A stretch of DNA of 58,000 bases from Actinokineospora terrae (GCF_900111175.1 NZ_FOGI01000003.1:494856-552855), one strand, 5' to 3'. Shown: positions 1 through 8,432, numbered from the stretch's first letter. Translations and numbers: made by a program. The notes: generated by a model not told the origin, from the letters alone.

Positions 1-66
1 TGCTTGCGACACGATGTCGCATGCGTCAAGTGGATGCACCGATATGGAGGTCTGATTATGTCGGAG
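1..66 (+). pseudogene. Putative 5' exon of the intron-interrupted toxin gene
   Basis: This short stretch precedes the likely 5' end of the group II intron. Two frames are open to base 66. Frame 1 reads a DVACVKWMHRYGG segment that loosely resembles the helix carrying the H-x-E zinc motif in SCP1.201-like deaminases, but with the expected H and E displaced or changed. Frame 3 is also open. Frame 3 joins the downstream exon in frame if the intron ends at 2490, and frame 1 does so if it ends at 2492. The gene starts outside the window, so the identity of this exon is an inference. Confidence 0.3.
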
Positions 67-638
67 GTGTAGTCCCGGCTTTGTGTCCAACAAGCTGTCC
101 CCGCTTTCGACGTGCGTTGCTGGTAACGGCAGGGTGCGAAGCTCGAATGGAAGCCGAAGGGTTCCTGTTCCATCCGGGAGCTACGGGCGAGGGGAAGATC
201 GGACGGGTGAATGCAGTGAACCCTCAGTGATGCCGCGTTAGGTGGACCCTCGCCGGTGGGAGATATCAGGCGGGGTATAGGGCTGGCCGTTGAGAAGCGG
301 CAGGTGCCGGTCATGGAGCAAGGGTTGACCGGGTGGACATCACCGCCCCGCGGTCCAGGGGGCACCCACCCCGACCGTTTCTTGCGCATGTGGAACGTGG
401 TAACCCCGTCGAGGTCCATGAGGACTCCCTCGTGGTAGGCCGACCGCGAGGGAAGCGGAACTCCTCGGCGGGATCGGGATGATCCAAGAAGCGAATGCCG
501 GCGGCCGAAAGGAAACGGGAAACCTGTGCACGAGTTCCCGACTCCTCCAGGAGGGGTGCGCGGACAACCGGCCGGATACGGGCGTATGCCCGGCTCGAAA
601 GAGAGCTGACGTGGATCAGGTGAGTCTGTGAGGGTGGT

Positions 639-2384
639 GTGACCGTGACGTCGGAACCGAAGGGCAAGTTGGACGCCATCACCTCGGTGGTGGCGAACGG
701 ACCGGAGAACGGCCTTTTCGAATGGGACCGGGTTGACTTCCCGGCAGCGGAAAGGCACGTACGGCGGCTACGGCAACGAATCTTCACGGCGAGCAGAGCG
801 GGAGATCTGAAGAGGGTACGAAATCTTCAGAAGTTGATGCTGCGCAGCCGGAGCAACACGCTGGTCAGCGTGCGACGGGTGACGCAGGTCAACAATGGGC
901 GCCGGACGGCGGGAATCGATGGCCGGGTCGTGGCCTTTGATGACCAGCGCGCCATGCTGACCTGGTGGATACATCACCAGGTCCGCCCGTGGCGGGCGAA
1001 GCCTGTTCGGCGAGTGTATATCCCGAAAGCCAATGGGAAGCAGCGTCCGTTGGGCATTCCGGTGGTGGTCGATCGAGTCTTGCAGGCTCGCATGGTGAAC
1101 GCGCTGGAGCCTGAATGGGAAGCCCGGTTCGAGCCGAAGTCCTACGGATTTCGGCCGGGGCGCGGCTGCCACGACGCGATCGGGCAGATCTTCGGGTCGT
1201 CGCGGGGCAAGAACCCGCGACGGAAATGGATACTCGACGCGGACCTGGCAGCTGCGTTCGACCACGTCAACCACCGTTTCCTGTTGGACATGCTCGGGAA
1301 CGTCCCCGGGCGGGATCTGATCCGGCAGTGGCTCGCGGCGGGCGCGGTCGACAAGGGCAGATTCATTCCCTCGGAGGACGGAACTCCTCAGGGTGGGGTG
1401 ATCAGCCCGTTGCTGCTGAACATCGTGCTACACGGAATGGAGGGCGCCGCCGGCGTGCGCTACATGAGGTGGGTGGACAAGGACGGTTACGCCATTCCGA
1501 GTTCGCCCGTTCTCGTGCGCTACGCCGACGACCTTGTCGTCCTGTGCCACACGCGGCAGGACGCCATCGACGTCAAAAATCGACTGGCTGAGTGGTTACG
1601 GCCGAGAGGGTTGACCTTCAACGAGGACAAGACACGTATCGTCCACATCGACGAGGGTTACGACTTTCTCGGATTCACCATCCGCCGCTACAACGGGAAA
1701 CTGCTCATCACGCCCAGTCGTGACGCCATCACCAGAATCAAACGACGGCTACGTGCGGAGATTAGCGCCCGTCGCGGGCAACACGCGCTGTCGTTGTTGC
1801 GCGTACTCAACCCGATCGTGCGCGGCTGGTCGGCCTACTACCACACCGTGGTATCCACAAGAGTCTTCCAGAACCTGGACGACTACGTGTTCCACCTGCT
1901 CTACAAGTGGGGGCTGCACCGTCACCCGAGAAAATCGAGACGGTGGATGGTATCGCGGTACTTCGGACGGTTCCACCCATCCAGAAACGATCAATGGGTC
2001 TTCGGTGACCATGACACCGGGGCCTACCTGCATCGGTTCGGGTGGACCAAAATTGTTCGGCATGTCATGGTCGTCGGCACGTCGTCGGTGGATGACCCCA
2101 CACTGACGGACTACTGGAACAAGCGTCGCCGCAAGAAACAGCTACCAGTCGACAACACGACCCAGAGGCTGCTCCGGCAGCAACAGGGACAGTGTCGACT
2201 CTGCGGCGACTACCTACTCCACGCCGACCGACCGCCAGCGAACCCGCACGAATGGGAACAATGGCTACGAGTGGTCACCAAAGCGATCGTCCACGGACAC
2301 CTCGCTCAACGACCACCCGACACACCGAGCACCGAATCACTCCAGCTAATACACACCTACTGTCAATCGAGCAACAGGCAGTAG
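639..2384 (+). CDS. ltrA: Group II intron reverse transcriptase/maturase
   Basis: The intron-encoded protein copies the intron during retrohoming and helps its RNA fold for splicing. The 581-residue product shows the N-terminal RT-0 region (FEWDRVDF followed by VRRLRQRI), the TAGIDG motif of RT-1, the RFEPKSYGFRPGRGCHDA block, the catalytic YADD box within VRYADDLVVL, and GFTIRR before a maturase (X) domain ending in the NPIVRGWSAYYH motif. The C-terminus holds a CRLCG pair and a distant IHTYC, a divergent HNH/zinc-finger-like endonuclease region lacking an obvious central HH. It is full length and uninterrupted, so the element could be mobile. The start is a GTG; there is no strong ribosome binding site. 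Confidence 0.93.
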   Translation: MTVTSEPKGKLDAITSVVANGPENGLFEWDRVDFPAAERHVRRLRQRIFTASRAGDLKRVRNLQKLMLRSRSNTLVSVRRVTQVNNGRRTAGIDGRVVAFDDQRAMLTWWIHHQVRPWRAKPVRRVYIPKANGKQRPLGIPVVVDRVLQARMVNALEPEWEARFEPKSYGFRPGRGCHDAIGQIFGSSRGKNPRRKWILDADLAAAFDHVNHRFLLDMLGNVPGRDLIRQWLAAGAVDKGRFIPSEDGTPQGGVISPLLLNIVLHGMEGAAGVRYMRWVDKDGYAIPSSPVLVRYADDLVVLCHTRQDAIDVKNRLAEWLRPRGLTFNEDKTRIVHIDEGYDFLGFTIRRYNGKLLITPSRDAITRIKRRLRAEISARRGQHALSLLRVLNPIVRGWSAYYHTVVSTRVFQNLDDYVFHLLYKWGLHRHPRKSRRWMVSRYFGRFHPSRNDQWVFGDHDTGAYLHRFGWTKIVRHVMVVGTSSVDDPTLTDYWNKRRRKKQLPVDNTTQRLLRQQQGQCRLCGDYLLHADRPPANPHEWEQWLRVVTKAIVHGHLAQRPPDTPSTESLQLIHTYCQSSNRQ

Positions 2385-2420
2385 CCCTCAAATCCCACCG
2401 AACGCCATCAAGACTTGCTT

Positions 2421-2492
2421 GAGCCGGATGCGGTGAAAGTCGCAAGTCCGGTTCTGAGGGGGCGGGGACGCAGTAATGCGTCCCCGCTACCC
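2421..2492 (+). ncRNA. Group II intron domains V and VI
   Basis: Bases 2421-2454 form a textbook domain V: a 34-nt hairpin with a GAAA tetraloop, GCGGU/GUCGC upper stem, and the catalytic AGC triad at 2422-2424. Domain VI follows: a 10-bp perfect stem (2463-2472 with 2477-2486) closed by GTAA, a G-C and a G-U pair, a bulged A at 2489 (candidate branch point) and a GGG/CCC lower stem. The intact domains suggest a splicing-competent intron. Confidence 0.88.
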
Positions 2493-2636
2493 GGCGGTTC
2501 CGAGTGGGAAGCTCCGCCGGGTTGCGAACAGGCGCTGCCCGGGTTCATTCCGGCAGGTCGCTCGCTCACAGTGTTGGGGACGGACGCGCAGGGACAGCCG
2601 TTCAAGAAGACCTATCACGGGAAGGCGAGCAGGTGA
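2493..2636 (+). pseudogene. C-terminal fragment of SCP1.201-like deaminase toxin (3' exon)
   Basis: The 47 codons after the intron end in a motif set typical of the SCP1.201/DddA-like deaminase family: PPGCEQALPGFIPAG, then RSLTVLGTD, then a FKKTYHG tail. In the family this region carries the second zinc-binding cysteine (GC), the LPxxLPxG loop and the last strands of the deaminase fold. These proteins deaminate cytidine in DNA or RNA as secreted polymorphic toxins. The first cysteine of the usual PC..C pair is not visible in this segment. The reading frame overlaps the next gene by four bases, as in toxin-immunity pairs. Whether splicing rebuilds a functional toxin cannot be decided because the 5' part lies outside the window. 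Confidence 0.6.
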
Positions 2637-3079
2637 GTGAGGAGCGCGCACCCATCACCCATGGGGGGTTCATCTCGATGGACGCGATTCCACCGGGGGT
2701 GGATCTCGTCCAAGAGGTGCGGGCCATCAACGACGCGGGGGTTCGGATCCCGTGGATGTGGGTGCTCACCGAGGTGCGGGTCGAGTTCACGGCCGAGGAA
2801 GACCAGCCCGCGCTGACTTTCGGTGTGCACAACGAGATCGGCGCGGTGCAGTGGGATGAGGGCGAGGACACGTACCTGCCCGTCGAGGGATCCAACCAGG
2901 AGTGGGTTGCCTACTGGTTGGCAGGCTCCCACGAATCCTATTTGCAGCCGCATTCCGAGGTCCCTGTTGAGACCGCCCTGCGTGCTCTGGCGGAGTTTCT
3001 GGAGACTCGGCGGCGGCCGACGTGTGTGGAGTGGCGGAGAGGGGAGTCGTTGGTTGAGGCGCTGGAGGGGGCGGATTAG
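2633..3079 (+). CDS. Imm1 family immunity protein
   Basis: A 148-residue protein with the Imm1 pattern: a GVHNEIGAVQWDEG strand region, a YWLAGSHESYLQP segment, then SEVPVETALRALAEFL and the RPTCVEW C-terminal signature. Imm1 proteins neutralise a cognate polymorphic toxin, frequently a deaminase, by binding it in the cytoplasm. The GTG start at 2633 overlaps the toxin stop TGA (GTGA), implying translational coupling to the deaminase fragment upstream. The gene is intact although the toxin is separated by the intron. Its 3' end overlaps the convergent glycosyltransferase by four bases. The first 20 residues are hydrophilic with no signal peptide. Confidence 0.8.
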   Translation: MSEERAPITHGGFISMDAIPPGVDLVQEVRAINDAGVRIPWMWVLTEVRVEFTAEEDQPALTFGVHNEIGAVQWDEGEDTYLPVEGSNQEWVAYWLAGSHESYLQPHSEVPVETALRALAEFLETRRRPTCVEWRRGESLVEALEGAD

Positions 3080-4224
3080 GTCAGGGACTCGATGATGTCG
3101 GCGGCTTTGGTGGGGCCGCCGGAGGTGTGGGTTTCGGTGCGGAAAGTGGCGAGGTTGGCGCGGATGGTGGGGTCTGTGGTGACGTGGTGCAGGTCGGACA
3201 GGAGGCGGGTGGGGGTTGCCTCGTCCATGGGGAGGTGGGTGCCCAGGCCCAGTTCGGCGATGCGGGGGGCGTTGAGGAACTGGTCCACCGCCTGGGGGAC
3301 GGCGATCATGGGGACGGCGAAGTAGAGGGCTTCCATGGTGGAGCCCATGCCCGCGTGGGTGATGAAGGCGTCGGCTGCCGCCAGGGCGTTGACCTGGGGG
3401 ATCCACTGGACGACTTCGATGTGCGGGGGGACAGGGCCCAGGGTCGCGGGGGTGATGTGCTTGCCCACCGAGAGCAGGACGTGCCAACCGTCCAGGTCCG
3501 CGAAGGCTGTGACGCAGGTGCGGTAGAAGTCCGGGCGGTTGGTGTAGGCGGAGCCCAGGCTGATCACGAGAACCTTCTTGCCTGGCGGCGGGGTCCACTT
3601 TCCCTGGTGGGTGCGTTCGTCGATGCTGGGGCCGACGAAGGTGTATTCGGGGCCCACAGTTTCGCCGCGGATTTGCCAGGAGCGGGTGATGGTGACGATG
3701 CAGCGGCGGGGGGCGTGCTTGATTTCCTCGGTGGTCAGTGACACGCCGCAAGACGCCACAAAGGCCGAGAACTCGGCGTCCATTTCGGCTATTTCTGGGC
3801 GCACCGGGGAATCGAGGCCGAAGTACTCGCGCCAGCCCTCGAAGGCCACGTAAGTCGGCGACAGCTGGACCGCGGGGACGCCCCACTTGGCGGCCAGGAC
3901 CGGGGCGTGCCAGGCGCCGATGTCGTAGACCACCGCATCCGGCTCGTCACCCGCGTACAGGGCCTCCACCTGCGGGGTCACCGCCAGGAACTCGTCGTGG
4001 AACAGGCGTTGGGCGCCGACCTCGTCGTCGGGCCAGTCGGCCTCGCCGGACGGGAAGGTGGACGAGTACGGCAGGGCCTGGGCACCGGCGGCGGAAACCG
4101 CGGCGGCGAAGTCCGAGCGGACCGAGAAGGTGACCCGGTGGCCGCGCCGGACCAGTTCGGCGACAAGAGCGAGACTCGGGTTAACGTGACCGTGCGCGGG
4201 GACGGCCATAAACGCTACATGCAC
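3076..4224 (-). CDS. GT1 glycosyltransferase, MGT/YjiC type
   Basis: A 382-residue GT-B fold enzyme that transfers a sugar from a nucleotide sugar to a small hydrophobic acceptor, as macrolide-inactivating and antibiotic-tailoring enzymes do. The N-terminus reads AFMAVPAHGHVNPSLAL, the typical acceptor-domain start with its HGH motif. The C-terminal donor site has WIPQVNALAAADAFITHAG followed by GSTMEALYFAVPMIAVP and DQFLNA. The start is taken as the GTG at 4224 because GAGGAG lies just upstream; a longer frame to 4290 lacks support. It stands alone, with no biosynthetic cluster nearby, so the acceptor is unknown and self-protection or detoxification is a guess. Confidence 0.85.
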   Translation of the reverse strand: MHVAFMAVPAHGHVNPSLALVAELVRRGHRVTFSVRSDFAAAVSAAGAQALPYSSTFPSGEADWPDDEVGAQRLFHDEFLAVTPQVEALYAGDEPDAVVYDIGAWHAPVLAAKWGVPAVQLSPTYVAFEGWREYFGLDSPVRPEIAEMDAEFSAFVASCGVSLTTEEIKHAPRRCIVTITRSWQIRGETVGPEYTFVGPSIDERTHQGKWTPPPGKKVLVISLGSAYTNRPDFYRTCVTAFADLDGWHVLLSVGKHITPATLGPVPPHIEVVQWIPQVNALAAADAFITHAGMGSTMEALYFAVPMIAVPQAVDQFLNAPRIAELGLGTHLPMDEATPTRLLSDLHHVTTDPTIRANLATFRTETHTSGGPTKAADIIESLT

Positions 4225-4406
4225 AGCAAAGCTCCTCACTCCGGAATGAACAACGACGACGGAGGGCCGATTACCGGTACAGGAGCACAAGCAACGCTAC
4301 CAGACACGCAGGCGCCCAATCACGCGTTTTTCCGGCCGCCACTGGTAGACAGATGACATCCGGGTGGGCGAGGAGCTAGTCGCTTCCTTACCCACCCGGA
4401 TGGGGT

Positions 4407-5585
4407 TCACCCCTTCACGCAGACGACCTGCTTGAGCCGGGCCACGACCTCGACCAGGTCCGACTGCGCGCGGATCACGTCGTCGATGTCCTTGTACGCC
4501 GCCGGGATCTCGTCGACGACGCCACTGTCCTTGCGGCACTCGACTCCCGCGGTCTGGGCCGCCAGATCCTCTGCGGTGTAAGCCTTCCGGGCCTTCGTGC
4601 GCGACATCCGGCGCCCGGCGCCGTGCGACGCCGAGGAGAACGAGTCCGGGTTCCCGAGCCCGCGGACGATGTAGGACCCCGTGCCCATCGACCCCGGGAT
4701 GATGCCCATGTCACCGAGCCCGGCCCGGATCGCGCCCTTGCGGGTGACCAGCACGTCCTCGCCGAAGTGGGTCTCCTCGGCGACGTAGTTGTGGTGCACC
4801 GAGATCGGCTCGTCGAACCGCACCCCGTGGAACCGCTTGCGCAGCACGTCGCACACCAGGCGCAGCATGACCGCGCGGTTGCGCCGCGCGTAGTCCTGCG
4901 CCCAGTACAGGTCGTGCCGGTAGGCGGCCATCTGCGGGGTCCCGGCGATGAACACCGCCAGGTCGCGGTCGGGCAGCCCCTGGTTGTGCACCAGTTCCTG
5001 CGCGACGCCGATGTGGTGCTGCGCCAGGATGTTGCCGATGCCGCGCGATCCCGAGTGCAGCATCACCCAGACCTGCCCGGACTCGTCCAGGCAGACCTCG
5101 ATGAAGTGGTTGCCGCCGCCCAGGGTGCCCATCTGGACCAGCGCCTTGCCGCTCTCGCGCTTCACGACCGGCGTCAGGTCACCGAACGCCTTCCAGAACT
5201 TCTCCCAGTCGGCCGCGTCGCGCGCGGTGAACGCCTCGCCCCTGTGCGACGCACGGCCCACCGGGACCGCGGCTTCCAGAGCGGTCCGAAGTGGAGCGAG
5301 CGACTCGGGCAAGTCGTTGGCCACCAACGACGTCCGGACCGCGGTCATGCCGCAGCCGATGTCGACGCCGACCGCGGCAGGCGACACGGCGCCGCGCATC
5401 GCGATCACCGAGCCGACCGTGGCACCCTTGCCGTAGTGGACATCGGGCATGACGGCCACGTGCTTGTAGGTCCACGGCAGCGCGGCGATGTTGCGGAGCT
5501 GTTGCATCGCGACGTCTTCGACCTGCTCCGGGTCTGCCCAGAGCCGGATGTCGACGTTCGCGCCGCGGATCGTGGTTGCTGCCAT
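4407..5585 (-). CDS. rtcB: RNA-splicing ligase RtcB
   Basis: RtcB joins RNA 2',3'-cyclic phosphate (or 3'-phosphate) and 5'-OH ends using GTP and Mn2+, repairing cleaved tRNA and other RNA. The 392-residue protein has the expected motifs in order: AVMPDVHYGKGATVGSVIA, VGVDIGCGM (metal-binding Cys), GGGNHFIEV, MLHSGSRGIGN, HHNYVAEE, and SASHGAGRRMSR carrying the histidine that is guanylylated. It ends in an intact C-terminus VVARLKQVVCVKG. No rtcA or archease gene is adjacent; the downstream neighbour is an unrelated glycosyltransferase. Start ATG 5585 directly precedes MAATTIRGANVDIRLW and fits the family. Confidence 0.95.
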   Translation of the reverse strand: MAATTIRGANVDIRLWADPEQVEDVAMQQLRNIAALPWTYKHVAVMPDVHYGKGATVGSVIAMRGAVSPAAVGVDIGCGMTAVRTSLVANDLPESLAPLRTALEAAVPVGRASHRGEAFTARDAADWEKFWKAFGDLTPVVKRESGKALVQMGTLGGGNHFIEVCLDESGQVWVMLHSGSRGIGNILAQHHIGVAQELVHNQGLPDRDLAVFIAGTPQMAAYRHDLYWAQDYARRNRAVMLRLVCDVLRKRFHGVRFDEPISVHHNYVAEETHFGEDVLVTRKGAIRAGLGDMGIIPGSMGTGSYIVRGLGNPDSFSSASHGAGRRMSRTKARKAYTAEDLAAQTAGVECRKDSGVVDEIPAAYKDIDDVIRAQSDLVEVVARLKQVVCVKG

Positions 5586-5627
5586 GCCCGGAAGGCTATG
5601 CGAGACAACGCCTCCGACACGACCGGA

Positions 5628-6527
5628 TTAGCGCAGCAGCCCCGCCCGCCGCCACAGCTGCCGCGACGGCCCGCCGATCATGCCGGTCTCGGTGAGGAAC
5701 TCGACGACCTTCTCGACCATCCAGCGCCGGGTCTCCCGGAAGTGCGGGTTGGCTCGCGCGACCTCCCGGCCGACCCGCGGCGCGACCCCGATGACCTTGT
5801 AGACCCGCGGGTTGACCAGGGCGTCCATCACCGCGATGGCCGTCGCCGCGGTCGCCAGCCGGTGCCACTCCAACTCGGCGCGGTTGAGGCCCGGCGCGCC
5901 GCGGACCACCTCTTCGCGCGCGTACCGGACGTGCCGCGCCTCCTCGATCACGTGGATGCGGTTGACCATCCGGATCAGCGGCTGGATCGCCGGGTCATCC
6001 ATTGTGGACCGCTGCAACCGGTCGGTCGCCTCCTCGGCGACGAGCACCGCGGCGAACATCGACGGCCCACCGGCGACGGCCTTGTAGACCCGCCCCAGGT
6101 TGTGCAGCAGCTTGCCGGGGCCGTAGTTCGGCGTGTCGAACCGGGCGATGGCCTTGGCGAACATGATCGAGTGCCGGGTCTCGTCGCCGACCTCGGTCAG
6201 CGCGTACTGGGCGTGCGGGCTGCGCGGGTCGAGGTCGTAGGCGTACCGGATGAGCAGCTGCATCAGGATGATCTCGAACCACAGCCCGACCCCGGCGATG
6301 CTGGCCATCTCGTGCTTGGACAGCTCGATCCGCTGCTCCTCGCTGAGCCCCCGCCACAGGTCCGTGCCGTAGAGCGAGACGCGCTCCATCGGCATGTACG
6401 CCTTCTCCCGGTCGAGCGGCGCCGCCCAGTCGATGTCGACGAACGGGTCGTAGGAGGTGCGCGCGGACGCGTCGAGCAGGCGGGCGCTCACCTGGTCGGC
6501 GTCCTTCGGTCGAAGTACACGAGCCAT
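5628..6527 (-). CDS. AurF-like diiron oxygenase
   Basis: A 299-residue helical protein of the AurF family (diiron enzymes related to p-aminobenzoate N-oxygenase). Carboxylate and histidine ligands are visible as repeated ExxH-like motifs: E73 in KHEMASIAG, E85 in GLWFEIIL, DETRH at 115-119 and a later EEARHVRYAREE. The family oxidises aromatic amines or, in many actinomycete members, unknown substrates. It is monocistronic; a 17-bp palindrome lies 35-51 bases upstream of the start and probably binds a TetR-type repressor. The substrate cannot be read from the sequence. Confidence 0.8.
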   Translation of the reverse strand: MARVLRPKDADQVSARLLDASARTSYDPFVDIDWAAPLDREKAYMPMERVSLYGTDLWRGLSEEQRIELSKHEMASIAGVGLWFEIILMQLLIRYAYDLDPRSPHAQYALTEVGDETRHSIMFAKAIARFDTPNYGPGKLLHNLGRVYKAVAGGPSMFAAVLVAEEATDRLQRSTMDDPAIQPLIRMVNRIHVIEEARHVRYAREEVVRGAPGLNRAELEWHRLATAATAIAVMDALVNPRVYKVIGVAPRVGREVARANPHFRETRRWMVEKVVEFLTETGMIGGPSRQLWRRAGLLR

Positions 6528-6561
6528 GGTGTTTCCACCCTCCGGGTCCTGAGGTCAGGAG

Positions 6562-6578
6562 TGTTACGTCAGGTAACA
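6562..6578. promoter_or_regulatory. Palindromic operator-like site (TGTTAC-N5-GTAACA)
   Basis: A perfect inverted repeat of 6-bp arms spaced by five bases lies between the divergent AurF-like gene and the SDR gene, 35 bases before the AurF-like start. Its form is typical of TetR-family operators. A contracted version of the same arms occurs at 38985-38996. Confidence 0.5.
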
Positions 6579-6665
6579 GTTACTTGTCGTCCAGGGTCAC
6601 CGAAAACTGGGGGGCCTGTCAAGGAGAACCGGCGGGCGAGCGGACGCCGGACTAGCGTCGGGACC

Positions 6666-7628
6666 ATGAGTGCGGCGACGAAGATCCTCGACACTGTGCT
6701 GGACCGGGCGGTCGTGCCGGGCTACACCAAGATCGGGTACGAACTGCGCAGCAAGTTCTGGGCAGCCGACCCGACCCCCGGCGCGCTCGAGGGGAAGACG
6801 GCCGTCGTCACCGGCGCCAACTCCGGCCTGGGCAAGGCGACCGTCGCGGCGCTCGCAAAACTGGGTGCCGCGGTGCACCTGGTCGTCCGCGATGCAGCGA
6901 AAGGTGAGCGCGCCCGCGACGAGATCGCCGAGGACGTCCCGAACGCGCACCTGGAGATCGGCGAGTGCGACGTCTCGAACCTGGCGAGCGTCCGCGAGTT
7001 CGCGAAAGCCTTCACCGCCCAGCACGGCAGCCTCGACGTCCTGGTCCACAACGCCGGATCGCTCCCGCCGAGCCGCAGTGAGACCCCCGAGGGCAACGAG
7101 GTCACCCTCGCCACGCACGTCCTGGGCCCGTTCCTGCTGACCGGCCTGCTGCGCGAACCCCTGGCCGCCGCCAAGGGCAGGGTCGTGTTCGTGACCTCCG
7201 GCGGCATGTACGCCGCGCGCCTGCACAGCGACGACCCGCAGTACCGCAAGGGCGAGTACAAGGGCGGCAAGGCCTACGCCAGGACCAAGCGGATGCAGGT
7301 CGTGCTCGCCGAGCAGTGGGCGCAGCGGCTGGCCGACGCAGGCGTCACCGTCCACAGCACGCACCCCGGCTGGGCCGACACCCCCGGGGTCAGCGGTTCG
7401 CTGCCCGGGTTCAACAAGGTCATGGGCCCGCTGCTGCGCAGCCCGGAACAGGGCGCGGACACCGTCGTCTGGCTCGCCGCCGCCGACGAGCCGGGTCACT
7501 CGACCGGTGGGTTCTGGCACGACCGCCGGGTCCGCCCCACGCACTACCTGCCGTGGCAGCACGACGACCCGCAGGACCGCAAGGAGCTCTGGGACCTCTG
7601 CGTCCGGGAGACCGGATTGGTGATCTAG
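6666..7628 (+). CDS. Short-chain dehydrogenase/reductase (DHRS12-like)
   Basis: A 320-residue NAD(P)-dependent oxidoreductase. The Rossmann cofactor motif is TGANSGLGKATVAAL, followed by the CDVSN acidic loop, the HNAGSL strand, the catalytic Ser region VFVTSGGMYAA and the YARTK active-site Tyr-x-x-x-Lys. The HPGWADTPGV loop after the active site matches lipid/retinol-dehydrogenase-like SDRs. An N-terminal extension of about 40 residues before the Rossmann fold resembles DHRS12-type proteins. Start ATG 6666 was chosen over a far longer frame to 4623 that is antisense to rtcB and the diiron gene. The substrate is unknown. Confidence 0.88.
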   Translation: MSAATKILDTVLDRAVVPGYTKIGYELRSKFWAADPTPGALEGKTAVVTGANSGLGKATVAALAKLGAAVHLVVRDAAKGERARDEIAEDVPNAHLEIGECDVSNLASVREFAKAFTAQHGSLDVLVHNAGSLPPSRSETPEGNEVTLATHVLGPFLLTGLLREPLAAAKGRVVFVTSGGMYAARLHSDDPQYRKGEYKGGKAYARTKRMQVVLAEQWAQRLADAGVTVHSTHPGWADTPGVSGSLPGFNKVMGPLLRSPEQGADTVVWLAAADEPGHSTGGFWHDRRVRPTHYLPWQHDDPQDRKELWDLCVRETGLVI

Positions 7629-7704
7629 TCCCCCACAAGGCCACCAGCCACGACCGGGTGAAGGTCAGATTGCGGTGCCGCTGACCTGCGCAGACGCTCG
7701 AAGC

Positions 7705-8292
7705 ATGGATAAAAGACATCGCATCGCAGCCGCTGTCCTCGCCGTGACCGCGCTAGTGCTCGGTCCGGCCCAGGCATCCGCCGCCCCGCTCGGCAAGCCC
7801 AAGACCGCCCACGCCAAGAAGCTCGCCGCGGAGTACCTCGATCGGGCGGGCCCCCTGGCCCGGGCCGTCGCGGTCGAGTTCGGCATCCCCGCGTCGGTCA
7901 CCGCGGGACAGTCGATCCTGGAGTCCTCCTGGGGGCAGAGCAGGCTCGCGGTCACCGACCGGAACTTCTTCGGCTTCAAGTGCCTCGCGACCGGGCCCGG
8001 CCCCATCGCGGTGGCCTGCCACGACTACCCGACGACCGAGTGCACCCCCGACTGCCACCAAGTCCAGGCCCTGTTCCGGGTCTACGACTCGATGCTGTCG
8101 TCCTTCCGGGACTACGGCCGCGTGCTCTCTACCAGCAAGAACTACACGGCAGCCCTACCTCTGAAGCATGACCCCAACGCGTACGTGACCGAGGTGGCCA
8201 AGAAGTACGCCACGGACCCGAACTACGCGGCCAAGGTCATCCGCATCATGCAGGAGAACAACCTCTACCGACTAGATGCACCGTTGCCCTAG
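7705..8292 (+). CDS. Secreted glucosaminidase (FlgJ-like)
   Basis: A 195-residue exported peptidoglycan hydrolase of the mannosyl-glycoprotein endo-beta-N-acetylglucosaminidase family. Residues 1-28 form a Sec signal peptide (KRHR, a hydrophobic AAVLAVTALVLG core, ASA-AP cleavage site). The mature part has the catalytic-glutamate region GIPASVTAGQSILESSWGQS and the NFFGFKC motif, then a FRVYDSMLSSFRDYGRVL segment. It would cleave the glycan strand outside the membrane. There is no cell-wall binding domain. It stands alone, followed by the sigma factor gene after a 140-base gap. Confidence 0.88.
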   Translation: MDKRHRIAAAVLAVTALVLGPAQASAAPLGKPKTAHAKKLAAEYLDRAGPLARAVAVEFGIPASVTAGQSILESSWGQSRLAVTDRNFFGFKCLATGPGPIAVACHDYPTTECTPDCHQVQALFRVYDSMLSSFRDYGRVLSTSKNYTAALPLKHDPNAYVTEVAKKYATDPNYAAKVIRIMQENNLYRLDAPLP

Positions 8293-8432
8293 GTAGCCGA
8301 TCAGACACGATCGGCATCGGTACCGAGAAAGTTGCCCCCCAGACAAAATAGGGTCCCTAGTCCTGTATTTCGCGCTACCCCCCGCGCTCTGTTAGGGGTG
8401 AGAGTCAACGCCCTTGGCGCAGGAGGAACGCG

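Larger units (their letters stand above)
67..2492 (+). mobile_element. Group II intron (boundaries approximate)
   Basis: A self-splicing retroelement made of an RNA scaffold, an internal maturase gene (639-2384) and recognisable domains V and VI (2421-2492). The 5' end is placed at 67, where GTGTA approximates the GUGYG consensus. A start at 112 (GTGCG) is possible, but CCAACAA (89-95) can pair with TTGCTGG downstream, which suggests the earlier start. The 3' end is uncertain between about 2490 (TAC, fitting the AY consensus) and 2497 (7-8 nt past a possible bulged branch-point A at 2489). The roughly 570 bases before the maturase gene fit domains I-III. Small open frames inside this RNA portion are not genes. 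Confidence 0.85.

Noticed and set aside
112..134. Alternative 5' ends of the group II intron at GTGCG (112) or GTGCGAA (134)
   Set aside because: Upstream bases 89-95 appear to pair with 118-125, so these sites are probably inside domain I; not fully excluded.
3127..4133. Plus-strand frames opposite the glycosyltransferase
   Set aside because: Glycine/arginine-rich translations with no motifs; antisense to a well-supported gene.
4623..7628. Very long plus-strand frame (about 1000 codons) running into the SDR gene
   Set aside because: Its first two-thirds are antisense to rtcB and the AurF-like gene, with charged low-complexity composition typical of GC-rich shadow frames; only the segment from 6666 shows family motifs.
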